The notes under the pieces: generated by a model
Databases searched by the model: none
Seen by the model: only the letters and a program-made list of their open reading frames with translations
What the model was told of the DNA's origin: nothing
Shown: piece by piece, positions 9,225 through 16,809 of the stretch
Layout: every line of letters begins with the position of its first letter
How positions within the stretch are numbered: position 1 is the stretch's first letter
DNA from: Qipengyuania nanhaisediminis
Lineage (GTDB): Bacteria; Pseudomonadota; Alphaproteobacteria; Sphingomonadales; Sphingomonadaceae
Length of the DNA stretch: 64,000 nt
Assembly: GCF_900115585.1 (NCBI RefSeq)
Contig: NZ_FOWZ01000002.1
Coordinates: forward strand, 558,001-622,000
Reading direction: 5' to 3'
Translations under genes and position numbers: made by a program

Positions 9225-10661
9225 TCACGCCAGCTCCTCCAGCCGCGTCTTCACTGCGGCGAGATCGGCATCGAACAGCCGTGCCTGCTCTTCGCGCGCG
9301 GGGCCTTCGAGGCGGAGGAGATAGGAGGGGTGCGCGGTGACCCACAGCTCGCTGCCGTCTTCGAGCGGAATGGGCGCGCCGCGGACCTTGGAAATGCTCA
9401 CCGTCTTGCCGAGCAGCCCCCGCGCCGCACTCGCCCCCATGGCGAGCACCAGTTTCGGTTTTACGATCGCGCGCTCGCTCTCGATCCACCAGCGGCAGGT
9501 GTCGATCTCCTTCGCACCCGGGTTCTGGTGGAGCCGCCGCTTGCCGCGCTGGACATATTTGAAGTGCTTCACCGCATTGGTGACATAAGCAGCGCGCCGG
9601 TCGATCCCGACCTTTTCCAGGTGCACGTCCAGCAGCTGACCGGCAGGACCGACGAAGGGACGGCCGATCTGGTCCTCCTGGTCGCCCGGCTGTTCGCCGA
9701 CAATCATCAGCGCAGCGTCCTGAGGTCCTTCGCCCATGACCGCATGGTTATCGAGGCTGCCGATAGGACATTTGCGGCAGGCATGGATCGCCTTGTCGAT
9801 CGCGGCGAGCGTATCGGGCCGCTCCTCGAATTCGAGCGCGCCTTTCTCGACCATCTTCGCCTCGCGTCCCTGCGCGCCCGCGACCAGCTCGGGGATGAGC
9901 GATGCCTCGGGCATGTTCTTCCAGTATTTCTTCGGCATTTCCTTTAGCATCGCGCCGATTTTCAGACGCGCGGGGTTGAAGATGGAGGCGTAATAGGTGC
10001 GCCAGAGGTCCTCCATCGGATCGCCGCCGGGCGCATCGTGGCGCTCGGCAGGCGGACCTTCGGACATGGTCTCCCCGTCCCAGTGCAGGCTGCCGCGCGG
10101 GGTCAGGATCGACCAGCGCATGTTGGAGAAGCGCCGCATGAAGAAACCCGCATTGGCGCGCAGGATGTGATGCTCGGGCTCGAACCAGGCGACGTAATGC
10201 TCGCCCACTTCCTCGTCCTCGCTCTCCACCAGCCGAAAACGGACAAAGGCGTGCATCTTGTGGCTGTCGCGCCGCACGTTCTTGTCGAGTTCTTCCACGC
10301 GGCGGACATCGGGATCGGCCTTGTCTTCCATCATCCGCGGGGAAGACTGGAGCCGCCAGAGCAGGCGGTAGAGCAGCGCGAACCGCTCGGGGTCGGAATG
10401 CAGGATCGCATTCCTCGCCAGGCTCACGAAGCGCCGGTTGGCGCGCACCGGCTTCGCATCCATCGGCGGCACGGGCATGCGCCGTTCCCCGTGAGCGAAC
10501 AGGTCGCCACTTCCGCCCGGTTCAACCCACGCGATACGATCGGGCGGGACATCGCACTGGACCAGCGCCCGCGCCCTCTCGCGCCAGAAGTCGAAGTCAT
10601 CGGCTTCGGGCAAATGCACCACGTAATAGGTGCCGAGCTTGACGTGCTGGAGCGCAGTCAT
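9225..10661 (-). CDS. udgX: DUF4130 / UdgX-type uracil-DNA glycosylase superfamily fusion
   Basis: 478 residues with two parts. Residues about 1-260 are a DUF4130-type domain. The C-terminal part is a UDG-superfamily domain with motif A GEQPGDQED at 322-330, RPFVGPAG soon after, the R-loop GKRRLHQNP with His near residue 378, and HPSYLLR with His near 444. An early CRKC pair plus a later Cys suit the iron-sulfur cluster of this group. KRR[IL]H is the hallmark of UdgX, which forms a covalent bond to uracil-containing DNA through that His rather than simply excising uracil. Its start overlaps the radical SAM gene by 4 bases (ATGA), and it abuts dnaE2. Confidence 0.9.
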   Translation of the reverse strand: MTALQHVKLGTYYVVHLPEADDFDFWRERARALVQCDVPPDRIAWVEPGGSGDLFAHGERRMPVPPMDAKPVRANRRFVSLARNAILHSDPERFALLYRLLWRLQSSPRMMEDKADPDVRRVEELDKNVRRDSHKMHAFVRFRLVESEDEEVGEHYVAWFEPEHHILRANAGFFMRRFSNMRWSILTPRGSLHWDGETMSEGPPAERHDAPGGDPMEDLWRTYYASIFNPARLKIGAMLKEMPKKYWKNMPEASLIPELVAGAQGREAKMVEKGALEFEERPDTLAAIDKAIHACRKCPIGSLDNHAVMGEGPQDAALMIVGEQPGDQEDQIGRPFVGPAGQLLDVHLEKVGIDRRAAYVTNAVKHFKYVQRGKRRLHQNPGAKEIDTCRWWIESERAIVKPKLVLAMGASAARGLLGKTVSISKVRGAPIPLEDGSELWVTAHPSYLLRLEGPAREEQARLFDADLAAVKTRLEELA

Positions 10662-11902
10662 GCCGCGAACAATTCAAGCTGCTCTGCCTTGGGCGCGAGC
10701 AGGCTGCGCAAGTCGGCGCGGTCGGTCAGCGTGATAGGCCGCCAGTCGACGGTGCAGATGAAAGGTCGCACCTTGGTGATCGACTGGGTGAGCAGTGCCA
10801 CGTCGTCCAGCCGCAGCGCGCGATGGCGGCGGCTGGCGAGGATCTTGCCCACCGCCTTTACCCCGAGACCCGGCACGCGCAGCAATTGCTCCTTGCTCGC
10901 GCGGTTCACGTCGACCGGAAAGGCCTCTCGGAACTTGAGCGCCCAGGCGAGCTTGGGATCGATATCGAGCGGCAGGTTTCCATCCGCCTCGGTCGCCTGC
11001 ATCACGTCGCTGGGCTTGTAGCCATAGAAGCGCATCAGCCAGTCGGACTGGTAGAGCCGGTGTTCGCGGATCAGCGGCGGGCGCTTCAGCGGCAGCACGG
11101 CGCTGGCATCGGGGATCGGCGAGAAGGCGCTGTAATAGACGCGGCGCAGGCGGAAATTGTCGTAGAGCCGGCTGGCCTTGCCCACGATATCGGCATCGGT
11201 CGCGGCATCGGCACCGACGATCATCTGAGTCGACTGGCCCGCGGGCGCGAAACGCGGAGCGTGCTTGAAGCGCTTCCTCGCATCCTTCGCCTCGACGAGG
11301 TCGGATTTTACCTTGCCCATCGCGCCTTCGATCTGGCGCGCATCCTTGTCGGGCGCGAGACGGGTCAGGCCGCTGTCGGTCGGCAGTTCAACATTAATCG
11401 AGACGCGATCGGCATAGAGCCCCGCCTGGTGAACGATTTCCGCATCCGCCTCGGGGATGGTCTTCAGGTGGATATAGCCGCGAAAATCGTGCTCTTCGCG
11501 CAGGATGCGCGCGACTTCGACGATCTGCTCCATCGTGTGATTGGAATTCTTCACGATGCCCGAAGAGAGGAACAGCCCCTCGATATAATTGCGGCGGTAG
11601 AAGGCGAGCGTCAGGTCCACCACCTCCTGCGGCGTGAAGCGCGCCCGCGCCACGTTCGAGCTCTTGCGGTTGACGCAGTAATGGCAGTCGAACACGCAGT
11701 GATTGGTCAGCAGGATCTTGAGCAACGAGATACAGCGGCCGTCGGGCGCATAGGCATGGCAGATGCCCATCCCTTCGGTCGAGCCGATACCCTTCCCGCC
11801 GAGGCTGTTCTTCTTCGCCGTTCCGGACGACGCACAGGAAGCATCGTATTTCGCCGCATCGGCGAGAATCTCGAGCTTCTGGAGGATCGTTTGCGCGGCC
11901 AT
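10658..11902 (-). CDS. Radical SAM protein linked to UDG (putative DNA modification or repair)
   Basis: 414-residue cytoplasmic radical SAM protein of the type found beside UDG-superfamily genes. The 4Fe-4S/SAM cysteines are C69, C73 and C76 in CVFDCHYC, an unusual CX3CX2C order that fits this family. The N-terminus KLEILADAAKYDASCASSG is typical, and a helix-hairpin-helix DNA-binding motif lies near the C-terminus (VNRASKEQLLRVPGLGVKAVGKIL). The substrate is not established. It is first gene of rSAM-udgX-dnaE2. The ATG at 11902 is only 2 bases from a LexA box, so either the transcript is nearly leaderless or the operator overlaps the ribosome site. Confidence 0.9.
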   Translation of the reverse strand: MAAQTILQKLEILADAAKYDASCASSGTAKKNSLGGKGIGSTEGMGICHAYAPDGRCISLLKILLTNHCVFDCHYCVNRKSSNVARARFTPQEVVDLTLAFYRRNYIEGLFLSSGIVKNSNHTMEQIVEVARILREEHDFRGYIHLKTIPEADAEIVHQAGLYADRVSINVELPTDSGLTRLAPDKDARQIEGAMGKVKSDLVEAKDARKRFKHAPRFAPAGQSTQMIVGADAATDADIVGKASRLYDNFRLRRVYYSAFSPIPDASAVLPLKRPPLIREHRLYQSDWLMRFYGYKPSDVMQATEADGNLPLDIDPKLAWALKFREAFPVDVNRASKEQLLRVPGLGVKAVGKILASRRHRALRLDDVALLTQSITKVRPFICTVDWRPITLTDRADLRSLLAPKAEQLELFAA

Positions 11903-11904
11903 AT

Positions 11905-11919
11905 GTTCACTATACGTTC
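11905..11919 (-). promoter_or_regulatory. LexA (SOS) box of the rSAM-udgX-dnaE2 operon
   Basis: GTTCACTATACGTTC is an exact match to the alphaproteobacterial LexA consensus GTTC-N7-GTTC. It lies 2 bases upstream of the ATG of the radical SAM gene, so LexA bound here would block transcription and cover the start region. A second exact copy sits before imuA. Confidence 0.88.
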
Positions 11920-12096
11920 CGCTGTAGGATTCGCAAATATCAAAAGATAACCGAGCGGGAACCTTCGCGCATTATCCTCGTAATTTCACCACGGACCGGG
12001 CCCCTCTGGCGTGCATCCGCACGTGATGTCGGACGTAAGTAACGCCGACGGCCTGTCAGATACGAAACTACGACATCGTCGGCATACCTACATTCA

Positions 12097-12112
12097 GCGA
12101 CCCTCTGGTCGC
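12097..12112 (+). promoter_or_regulatory. Stem-loop upstream of carbonic anhydrase
   Basis: GCGACC-CTCT-GGTCGC is a perfect 6-bp stem ending 16 bases before the carbonic anhydrase ATG at 12129. It may be a leader hairpin or an operator. There is no independent evidence for either role. Confidence 0.25.
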
Positions 12113-12128
12113 CAGTCTGGAGTATGCA

Positions 12129-12851
12129 ATGAAATATCTCGCTTCCCTCGCCCTGATCGGCCTTGCTGCGACGCCTCTCGCTGCGCAGGACAAAGACTGG
12201 AGCTTCAGCGACGGCGTAACACCTGAGCGCTGGGCTACCGTGAACGCGGCCTATGGCATGTGCGATGCAGGCCTGAACCAGTCGCCGATCGATCTCAGTG
12301 CCGCCAATGCCCGCGGCGATCTCGAACTGGAGACGAATTTCGGAGAAACCGAAGGCACGATCGTGCTCGGCAAGGAACAGGTCCAGGTGAACTTTCCCGC
12401 CGGCCTAGGCATGAATTCCGGTGGCAAGGAATTCGCCCTGATCCAGGTTCACTTCCACACACCGTCCGAACACGCGATCAGCGGCAAGCGCTATCCCCTC
12501 GTCGCGCACTTCGTCCACGCCACCGAAAGTGGCGAACTGGGCGTTCTCGGCGTCATGTTCGAAGAAGGCGACGCCAACCCCGCGCTTGAGACGATCGTAG
12601 CCGGTGTCGGTGCCGGCACGGGTGCCGCCGTCGAATTCGACGTGAACGACATGGTGCCCGAAGACACCGGCATCTATCGCTACATGGGCTCGCTCACCAC
12701 GCCGCCGTGCAGCGAAGGCGTGAACTGGCATGTGGCCGACGAGGTCATGACAGCCAGCGCGGACCAGATCGCCGCTATGGAAGCCAATCTCGGCCCCTCC
12801 GCTCGGTCGATCCAGCCGCTGGGAACGCGCCTCCTCGTCGCGCCCGAGTAA
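12129..12851 (+). CDS. Alpha-class carbonic anhydrase, exported
   Basis: Zinc enzyme interconverting CO2 and bicarbonate in the periplasm, 240 residues. A signal peptide covers about residues 1-19 (cut after LAA). The three zinc His are H108 and H110 in QVHFHTPSEH and H127 in VAHFVH. The substrate pocket is in SLTTPPCSEGVNWHV, and C45 with C194 can form the disulfide of bacterial alpha enzymes. The usual Glu two residues before the third His is Val here, a second-shell difference. It stands alone between the SOS operon and a PilZ gene and is followed by a strong terminator hairpin. Confidence 0.93.
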   Translation: MKYLASLALIGLAATPLAAQDKDWSFSDGVTPERWATVNAAYGMCDAGLNQSPIDLSAANARGDLELETNFGETEGTIVLGKEQVQVNFPAGLGMNSGGKEFALIQVHFHTPSEHAISGKRYPLVAHFVHATESGELGVLGVMFEEGDANPALETIVAGVGAGTGAAVEFDVNDMVPEDTGIYRYMGSLTTPPCSEGVNWHVADEVMTASADQIAAMEANLGPSARSIQPLGTRLLVAPE

Positions 12852-12867
12852 CAGCGAATAAACTCTT

Positions 12868-12904
12868 GAAACGGGTCGGAAGCTTGCCGCTTTCGGCCCG
12901 TTTC
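12868..12904 (+). terminator. Intrinsic terminator-like hairpin after carbonic anhydrase
   Basis: A 16-bp stem (12868-12883 with 12889-12904) containing two G-T wobbles and a 5-base loop TTGCC. The outer arms are GAAACGGG and CCCGTTTC. It lies 17 bases after the carbonic anhydrase stop. The trailing T tract is short, so termination efficiency is uncertain. Confidence 0.6.
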
Positions 12905-12984
12905 CTAATGGCGCGGTAATCCTTTCGGGAAGCGCGGCATTTACCCTTCGCAGCGCACAAGGCGGGACCAAGGGGAGAAAACGT

Positions 12985-13383
12985 GTGGGGCTATTCCGCA
13001 GGAACCAGGCCGTAGCGCCACAGGAACGGCGCACGACAGCCCGCTATGCCGTCGATTGTCCTGCTACTCTCAAGATGTTGGGCGGTGACCGGGTCGGGCG
13101 GCTGTCCGATCTATCGGATGCAGGTGCGCGACTGGAAACGAATAATCCTCCGAGCGAAGGCGTGTCGGGCCTGCTTTCGTGGAACGGTCACGAACATTTC
13201 GGCAAGATCGTCTGGGCCAACGACAAGAGCTGCGGCATCATCTTCGAACGCCCCATCCCCATGCATATCGTGGAAGAGACCGTCGAACAGGTGGAAGTCC
13301 AGACCGGCCCCGTGGCCAATTTCGGCAAGATCCCGCTTGGCCAGAAGCGCTCGCGCAGGGCTTCGCTGGTTTCCGAAGGTTGA
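12985..13383 (+). CDS. PilZ domain protein
   Basis: 132-residue cytoplasmic protein made almost entirely of one PilZ domain, the common c-di-GMP receptor. The two nucleotide-binding motifs are present: an RxxxR-like element in RRTTARYAV near residues 15-23, and DLSDAG near 42-47. The GTG start at 12985 is supported by the purine-rich AAGGGGAGAAA just before it. No effector domain is attached, so the output is unknown. It lies between carbonic anhydrase and a small secreted protein on the same strand, and nothing in the context fixes its partner. Confidence 0.85.
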   Translation: MGLFRRNQAVAPQERRTTARYAVDCPATLKMLGGDRVGRLSDLSDAGARLETNNPPSEGVSGLLSWNGHEHFGKIVWANDKSCGIIFERPIPMHIVEETVEQVEVQTGPVANFGKIPLGQKRSRRASLVSEG

Positions 13384-13438
13384 CGGTTCAGGCACGCGAA
13401 AGCGCGCGGCGGTAGAAGACCGCGCGTAGGAGATTTCC

Positions 13439-13756
13439 ATGCGTGCTGCCCTTTTCGTGTCGTCCCTTGCCGTCTTGGCTACCCCGTCGCTTGCCCAGGA
13501 TGCCGATGCCCCGGTCGAGGAAGACAGCCGCGAAGTGCGCAAGTGCATCGCGCCGCAAGTGATCGTGCCGACCTTCAACAACACGCCCGAAGCGATGGAA
13601 CAGTCGCGCATCGCGGCGACGATGTTGGCGGGCGACCTGGTGTGCAAGACCAGTGCGCTCAATCCCGAACTTTCGGAACTCCAGCACGGGCCTGAAGAGG
13701 CCCTGCTCCCGGACGAGGAAGAAGCTGGCGAAGAAGCCGCAGCCGAGCCCGCCTAG
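13439..13756 (+). CDS. Small exported protein of unknown function
   Basis: 105 residues with a clear signal peptide (MRAALFVSSLAVLATPSLAQ, cut near residue 19). The mature part has two Cys (CIAP and VCKT), possibly a disulfide, and an acidic low-complexity tail rich in Glu and Ala. I do not recognise a family. The ATG has the site AGGAG 6 bases before it. It converges with imuB, the two stops overlapping by 4 bases. Confidence 0.75.
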   Translation: MRAALFVSSLAVLATPSLAQDADAPVEEDSREVRKCIAPQVIVPTFNNTPEAMEQSRIAATMLAGDLVCKTSALNPELSELQHGPEEALLPDEEEAGEEAAAEPA

Positions 13757-15342
13757 GCGCACAACCCCTGCAAATACCAGTCGGGTGCGCCGCCGCGCCC
13801 GTCCCCCACGATGCCGAGCCTGTATATCCAGTACCGGCGGCCGCGGTCGTCCTCGATCCGGTAATAGTCCCGCAGCCGCGTGCTGCCGCGTTCGCGCCAC
13901 CATTCCGGCGCGATCCGTTCGGGCCCTTCGACGCGCGTCACCTCATGCACGCCGCCGCGCCAGCGAAAGCGCTTGGGATAGCCGTCGGGCGTTGCGTAGA
14001 GCACCGAAATCCTTTCCGGTTTGTCTAGCATTTTCAATGGCCTCTTGTGGAAAGCCAACTCTCCTTGTGAAGCGGGTTCCGGGTCCAGCGGGGGCTGCCA
14101 GCGCTGTGCGCGTTCGGGGATATGACTGGCAAAAGCGACGGGACGGCTGACCGCCTTCGCCCCGAGCCGCACGGTCAGCCGGTCGATGCAGGCCGACAGC
14201 GATGTGCCATGCGTTTCGACCGCCGCCTCGATATCGCCCTGCTCCAGCGCGAGCGGTTCGGACCAGCTGGCGCGCAGGCGCAGCATCTCGATCCCGAAAC
14301 CCGCATCGACGTCGTCCAGCCGCGCGGCGAAGAGGCGACATATATGCGCCGCTTCGCGCGAGGCAGAGGCCATTTCCAGGCGGCGCACGACGACTTCGCC
14401 ATCGACACGCCACATGCCCAGTTCGAGCCGCCTTGCCCCCTCGCCGCGCCCTTCCAGTTCGCGCGCCATGTCCTGCGCGAGGTCTTCGACGACCTTGTCC
14501 AGCAGCTGGCGGTGGCGGATCGGCTCCATCAGGCGGCGCTGCACCAGCGGCATGTGCTGCGGGACCACGGGCAGCAAGGGCTCCGGCACCCGGCCGAGGA
14601 TCTGGTCGAGACGGATAAGCGGGTTGGCGGCAGGCGACTTGCGGTTGCGAAAGCGGCGCTGGATGGCATCGCGCCCGCTGCCTCCGTTCTCGATGCCGGT
14701 CAGGTCACCCAGCCGCTTGAGGCCGAGCCGCCGCAGGACCGTGAGCACATCGTCGTCGAGCCGTAGCGCTGCGACAGGCAGGTCCGCCAGCCGGGCCTCG
14801 AAATCGCCCTGCCCTTCCAGGATCGCGCCTTGCGGGCCGAAATGCGACAGCGCCCAGGCCGCACCCGCCGTTGGGGCAATGGCACAGCGCAGGCCAAGTT
14901 CGCGCCGCGCGAATGCCGCCTCGACGTCGGCGACCAGCTTCTCCTCGCCGCCGAACAGGTGCGGGACGGCGGTAACGTCGACCAGCAGGCCGTCGGGCGC
15001 GTCCATGGCGGACCACGGCCCCCAGCGCCGCGCCCAGATCGCCAGCTTTTCGAGAAAGGCGAGATCGCCTGCCGGATCGCTCGGCGCGGTGACGATGTCG
15101 GGGCACAGGGTCCGCGCATCGGCCAGCATCATACCGCGACGGGCGCCTGCCGCCATGCCTGCGCTGTTTGCCGCCTCGATCCGCGGTCCGTGTGCGGTAT
15201 CGGCGATCAGGACCAGCGGCCGGCTGTCTAGTGCACGGCGGTCATCGCCCCCCGCATTGCGCCAGCGATCCATCGCCATTGCGGGCAACCAGATCGAGAG
15301 GATGCGGCGGGAAGACACGGCATCCGGCGTCTTCGCGCTCAT
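13753..15342 (-). CDS. imuB: ImuB, catalytically inactive Y-family polymerase-like mutasome hub
   Basis: 529 residues from the ATG at 15342, which overlaps the imuA stop as ATGA. It has the Y-family fold, but the acidic residues that bind catalytic metal are absent: the first strand reads RILSIWLPAMAMDRW instead of the VDMDAF type, and the second site reads LLVDVTAVPHLFGG. A beta-clamp motif QGELAF (QxxLxF) lies at about residues 426-431. In characterised systems ImuB bridges the sliding clamp, ImuA and the polymerase DnaE2. Here dnaE2 is 4 kb away in its own SOS operon rather than directly downstream. Confidence 0.93.
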   Translation of the reverse strand: MSAKTPDAVSSRRILSIWLPAMAMDRWRNAGGDDRRALDSRPLVLIADTAHGPRIEAANSAGMAAGARRGMMLADARTLCPDIVTAPSDPAGDLAFLEKLAIWARRWGPWSAMDAPDGLLVDVTAVPHLFGGEEKLVADVEAAFARRELGLRCAIAPTAGAAWALSHFGPQGAILEGQGDFEARLADLPVAALRLDDDVLTVLRRLGLKRLGDLTGIENGGSGRDAIQRRFRNRKSPAANPLIRLDQILGRVPEPLLPVVPQHMPLVQRRLMEPIRHRQLLDKVVEDLAQDMARELEGRGEGARRLELGMWRVDGEVVVRRLEMASASREAAHICRLFAARLDDVDAGFGIEMLRLRASWSEPLALEQGDIEAAVETHGTSLSACIDRLTVRLGAKAVSRPVAFASHIPERAQRWQPPLDPEPASQGELAFHKRPLKMLDKPERISVLYATPDGYPKRFRWRGGVHEVTRVEGPERIAPEWWRERGSTRLRDYYRIEDDRGRRYWIYRLGIVGDGRGGAPDWYLQGLCA

Positions 15343-16121
15343 CGGGCACGGGGCGAGCGGCGATGCTGCAACCCGGCCGTCCAATCCGCCACCGCGCGAT
15401 CGGTGTCTTCACGCGCCTTGCTGGCGGTTAGCGAAGTTTCTCCGCCACTCAGCGTCCATGTGCCCGGGGCATGGGAGCGCGCGCGGAAAAGCTCCGCCTT
15501 CCAAGCCGGATCGCCGGGAGCCTGCGCATTCCATTCAGGCGGAGCAGACGGCGCGCTGGCCACTTCCCAGCGCATCCGGGCAGACGACAGGTCGTGCGCG
15601 GCATCGATCCGCACGAGGAACAGCGGGATACCATGTCGCTCGCTCGTCAGCGTCAAACGGCGCGAGGCGGTGAAATCGAGCGCCTTGGCATTGCCTGCCA
15701 TCTCGCCGATCACGAAGGCGAAATCACGGCAGCGCAGCCCTTCTTCTAAGGCGAAGAGCGCATCCTCGGCCTTTTCGGCCATGACATGGATGAGCCGCGA
15801 TTGCAGCCCTTGAGGCAGGCCTGCGCGATAGGGCCGCCCGTTCAGGCGCGCCGCATCGCGGGTCTGCACCCACAGCACGTTGCGCCGGTCGTCGGCTTCG
15901 CTGCCATCGGCGCGCGGCAGGTGCTGCAAGTCGTCGAGCGCCAGCGCCAGCGCCACCCCTGCCCCGGCCGCATCGCCCGAAGCGGTGAACACTTCAGTGT
16001 GGTGAGCGGCCCCCTGCACTGCTGCAAGGCCCGGGCGCCAACGCACGCTGCGCCGCGCGGACAGCGCCGCAACGTCTTCGAAGGCCGTTATCGGCAGGGA
16101 GGAAAGATCGGCATGGGACAT
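15339..16121 (-). CDS. imuA: ImuA, RecA-like mutasome accessory protein
   Basis: 260 residues, first gene of imuA-imuB. It resembles the ImuA family: a RecA-like core with a degenerate nucleotide-binding region (EVFTASGDAAGAGVALALAL near residues 43-62) and the pattern DFAFVIGEMAGNAKALD-FTASRRLTLTSERHGIPLFLVR typical of ImuA. It interacts with ImuB and RecA in studied bacteria. The ATG at 16121 is preceded 18 bases upstream by an exact LexA box, so expression is expected only after DNA damage. Confidence 0.88.
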   Translation of the reverse strand: MSHADLSSLPITAFEDVAALSARRSVRWRPGLAAVQGAAHHTEVFTASGDAAGAGVALALALDDLQHLPRADGSEADDRRNVLWVQTRDAARLNGRPYRAGLPQGLQSRLIHVMAEKAEDALFALEEGLRCRDFAFVIGEMAGNAKALDFTASRRLTLTSERHGIPLFLVRIDAAHDLSSARMRWEVASAPSAPPEWNAQAPGDPAWKAELFRARSHAPGTWTLSGGETSLTASKAREDTDRAVADWTAGLQHRRSPRAR

Positions 16122-16139
16122 GAGAGAATCGACTCGTTA

Positions 16140-16154
16140 GTTCTCATTATGTTC
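16140..16154 (-). promoter_or_regulatory. LexA (SOS) box of the imuA-imuB operon
   Basis: GTTCTCATTATGTTC is an exact GTTC-N7-GTTC match, 18 bases upstream of the imuA ATG. The spacing allows normal repression of a promoter overlapping this site. The divergent stress-protein gene starts 115 bases to the right and could share the region. Confidence 0.88.
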
Positions 16155-16268
16155 CAATATCGCCGCTTGCGCAATTCATCCCTTCACGGCTTCGTTCCGA
16201 CGCGCTTCGCGGAACGCAGGACCTCCCCCGAGCGTAGAATAGGCAAACGCAAACACGAGAGGTCACTC

Positions 16269-16754
16269 ATGAAATATTCCGAAGGTAATCCCGACGCGCT
16301 CAAGAAGAAGTTCTGGCTCGCCATGTCCGATTCGCCGTTCGTCTTCCTCGAACTCGACGGTCGTTCCGACACTGCGGTGCCGATGACCGCCCAGCTCGAC
16401 AAGGACGCCGACAGCTCGATCTGGTTCTTCACCCAGAAGAACTCGACCTTCGCCCAGCTCGGCAAGGTCACGGCAAGCTTTGCCGGCAAGGACCACGACA
16501 TGTTCGCCCGCTTCGACGGCACACTCTCGGTCGAAACCAGCAAGGAACGCTTCGACCAGTTCTGGAACAATTTCGTCGAAGCCTGGTACGATGGCGGCAA
16601 GGACGATCCGGACATCCTGTTCCTGCGCATGGATCTCGGCGATGCCGAAATCTGGAGCGGAGACCTTGGCCTCCTCAACACCGCCAAGATGGCGCTGGGC
16701 ATGAACGTCCATGACGAGGCGGAAGAACGCCACGCCGACAAGGTCGACCTCTAA
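16269..16754 (+). CDS. General-stress FMN-binding split-barrel protein (pyridoxamine-phosphate-oxidase-like)
   Basis: 161-residue cytoplasmic protein of the general stress protein 26 / pyridoxamine 5'-phosphate oxidase-like group. The barrel strands are readable in SPFVFLELDGRSDTAVPMTAQLD, DSSIWFFTQKNSTFAQLGKVTASFAGKD and ILFLRMDLGDAEIW. Family members bind flavin; the substrate is unknown. The ATG at 16269 follows an AGGTCA-type site. A much longer frame to the left overlaps imuA and is not coding. A strong terminator follows the stop. Confidence 0.85.
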   Translation: MKYSEGNPDALKKKFWLAMSDSPFVFLELDGRSDTAVPMTAQLDKDADSSIWFFTQKNSTFAQLGKVTASFAGKDHDMFARFDGTLSVETSKERFDQFWNNFVEAWYDGGKDDPDILFLRMDLGDAEIWSGDLGLLNTAKMALGMNVHDEAEERHADKVDL

Positions 16755-16775
16755 GTCGGACTATATCGAAAACGT

Positions 16776-16805
16776 AGAAGGGCCGCCCGCAAAGGCGGCC
16801 CTTCT
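16776..16805. terminator. Bidirectional intrinsic terminator
   Basis: A perfect 12-bp stem (16776-16787 with 16794-16805, arms AGAAGGGCCGCC and GGCGGCCCTTCT) with loop CGCAAA lies between the convergent stress protein and NSS transporter genes. It ends just before the transporter stop region and can serve both strands. Confidence 0.85.
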
Positions 16806-16809
16806 TGCA

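Noticed and set aside
7856-9340. Long plus-strand open frame opposite dnaE2
   Set aside because: It mirrors high-GC dnaE2 codons, has His/Arg/Asp-rich low-complexity composition and no start signal or motif.
14186-15673. 495-codon plus-strand frame opposite imuB and imuA
   Set aside because: Ser/Arg-rich shadow of well-supported genes on the other strand.
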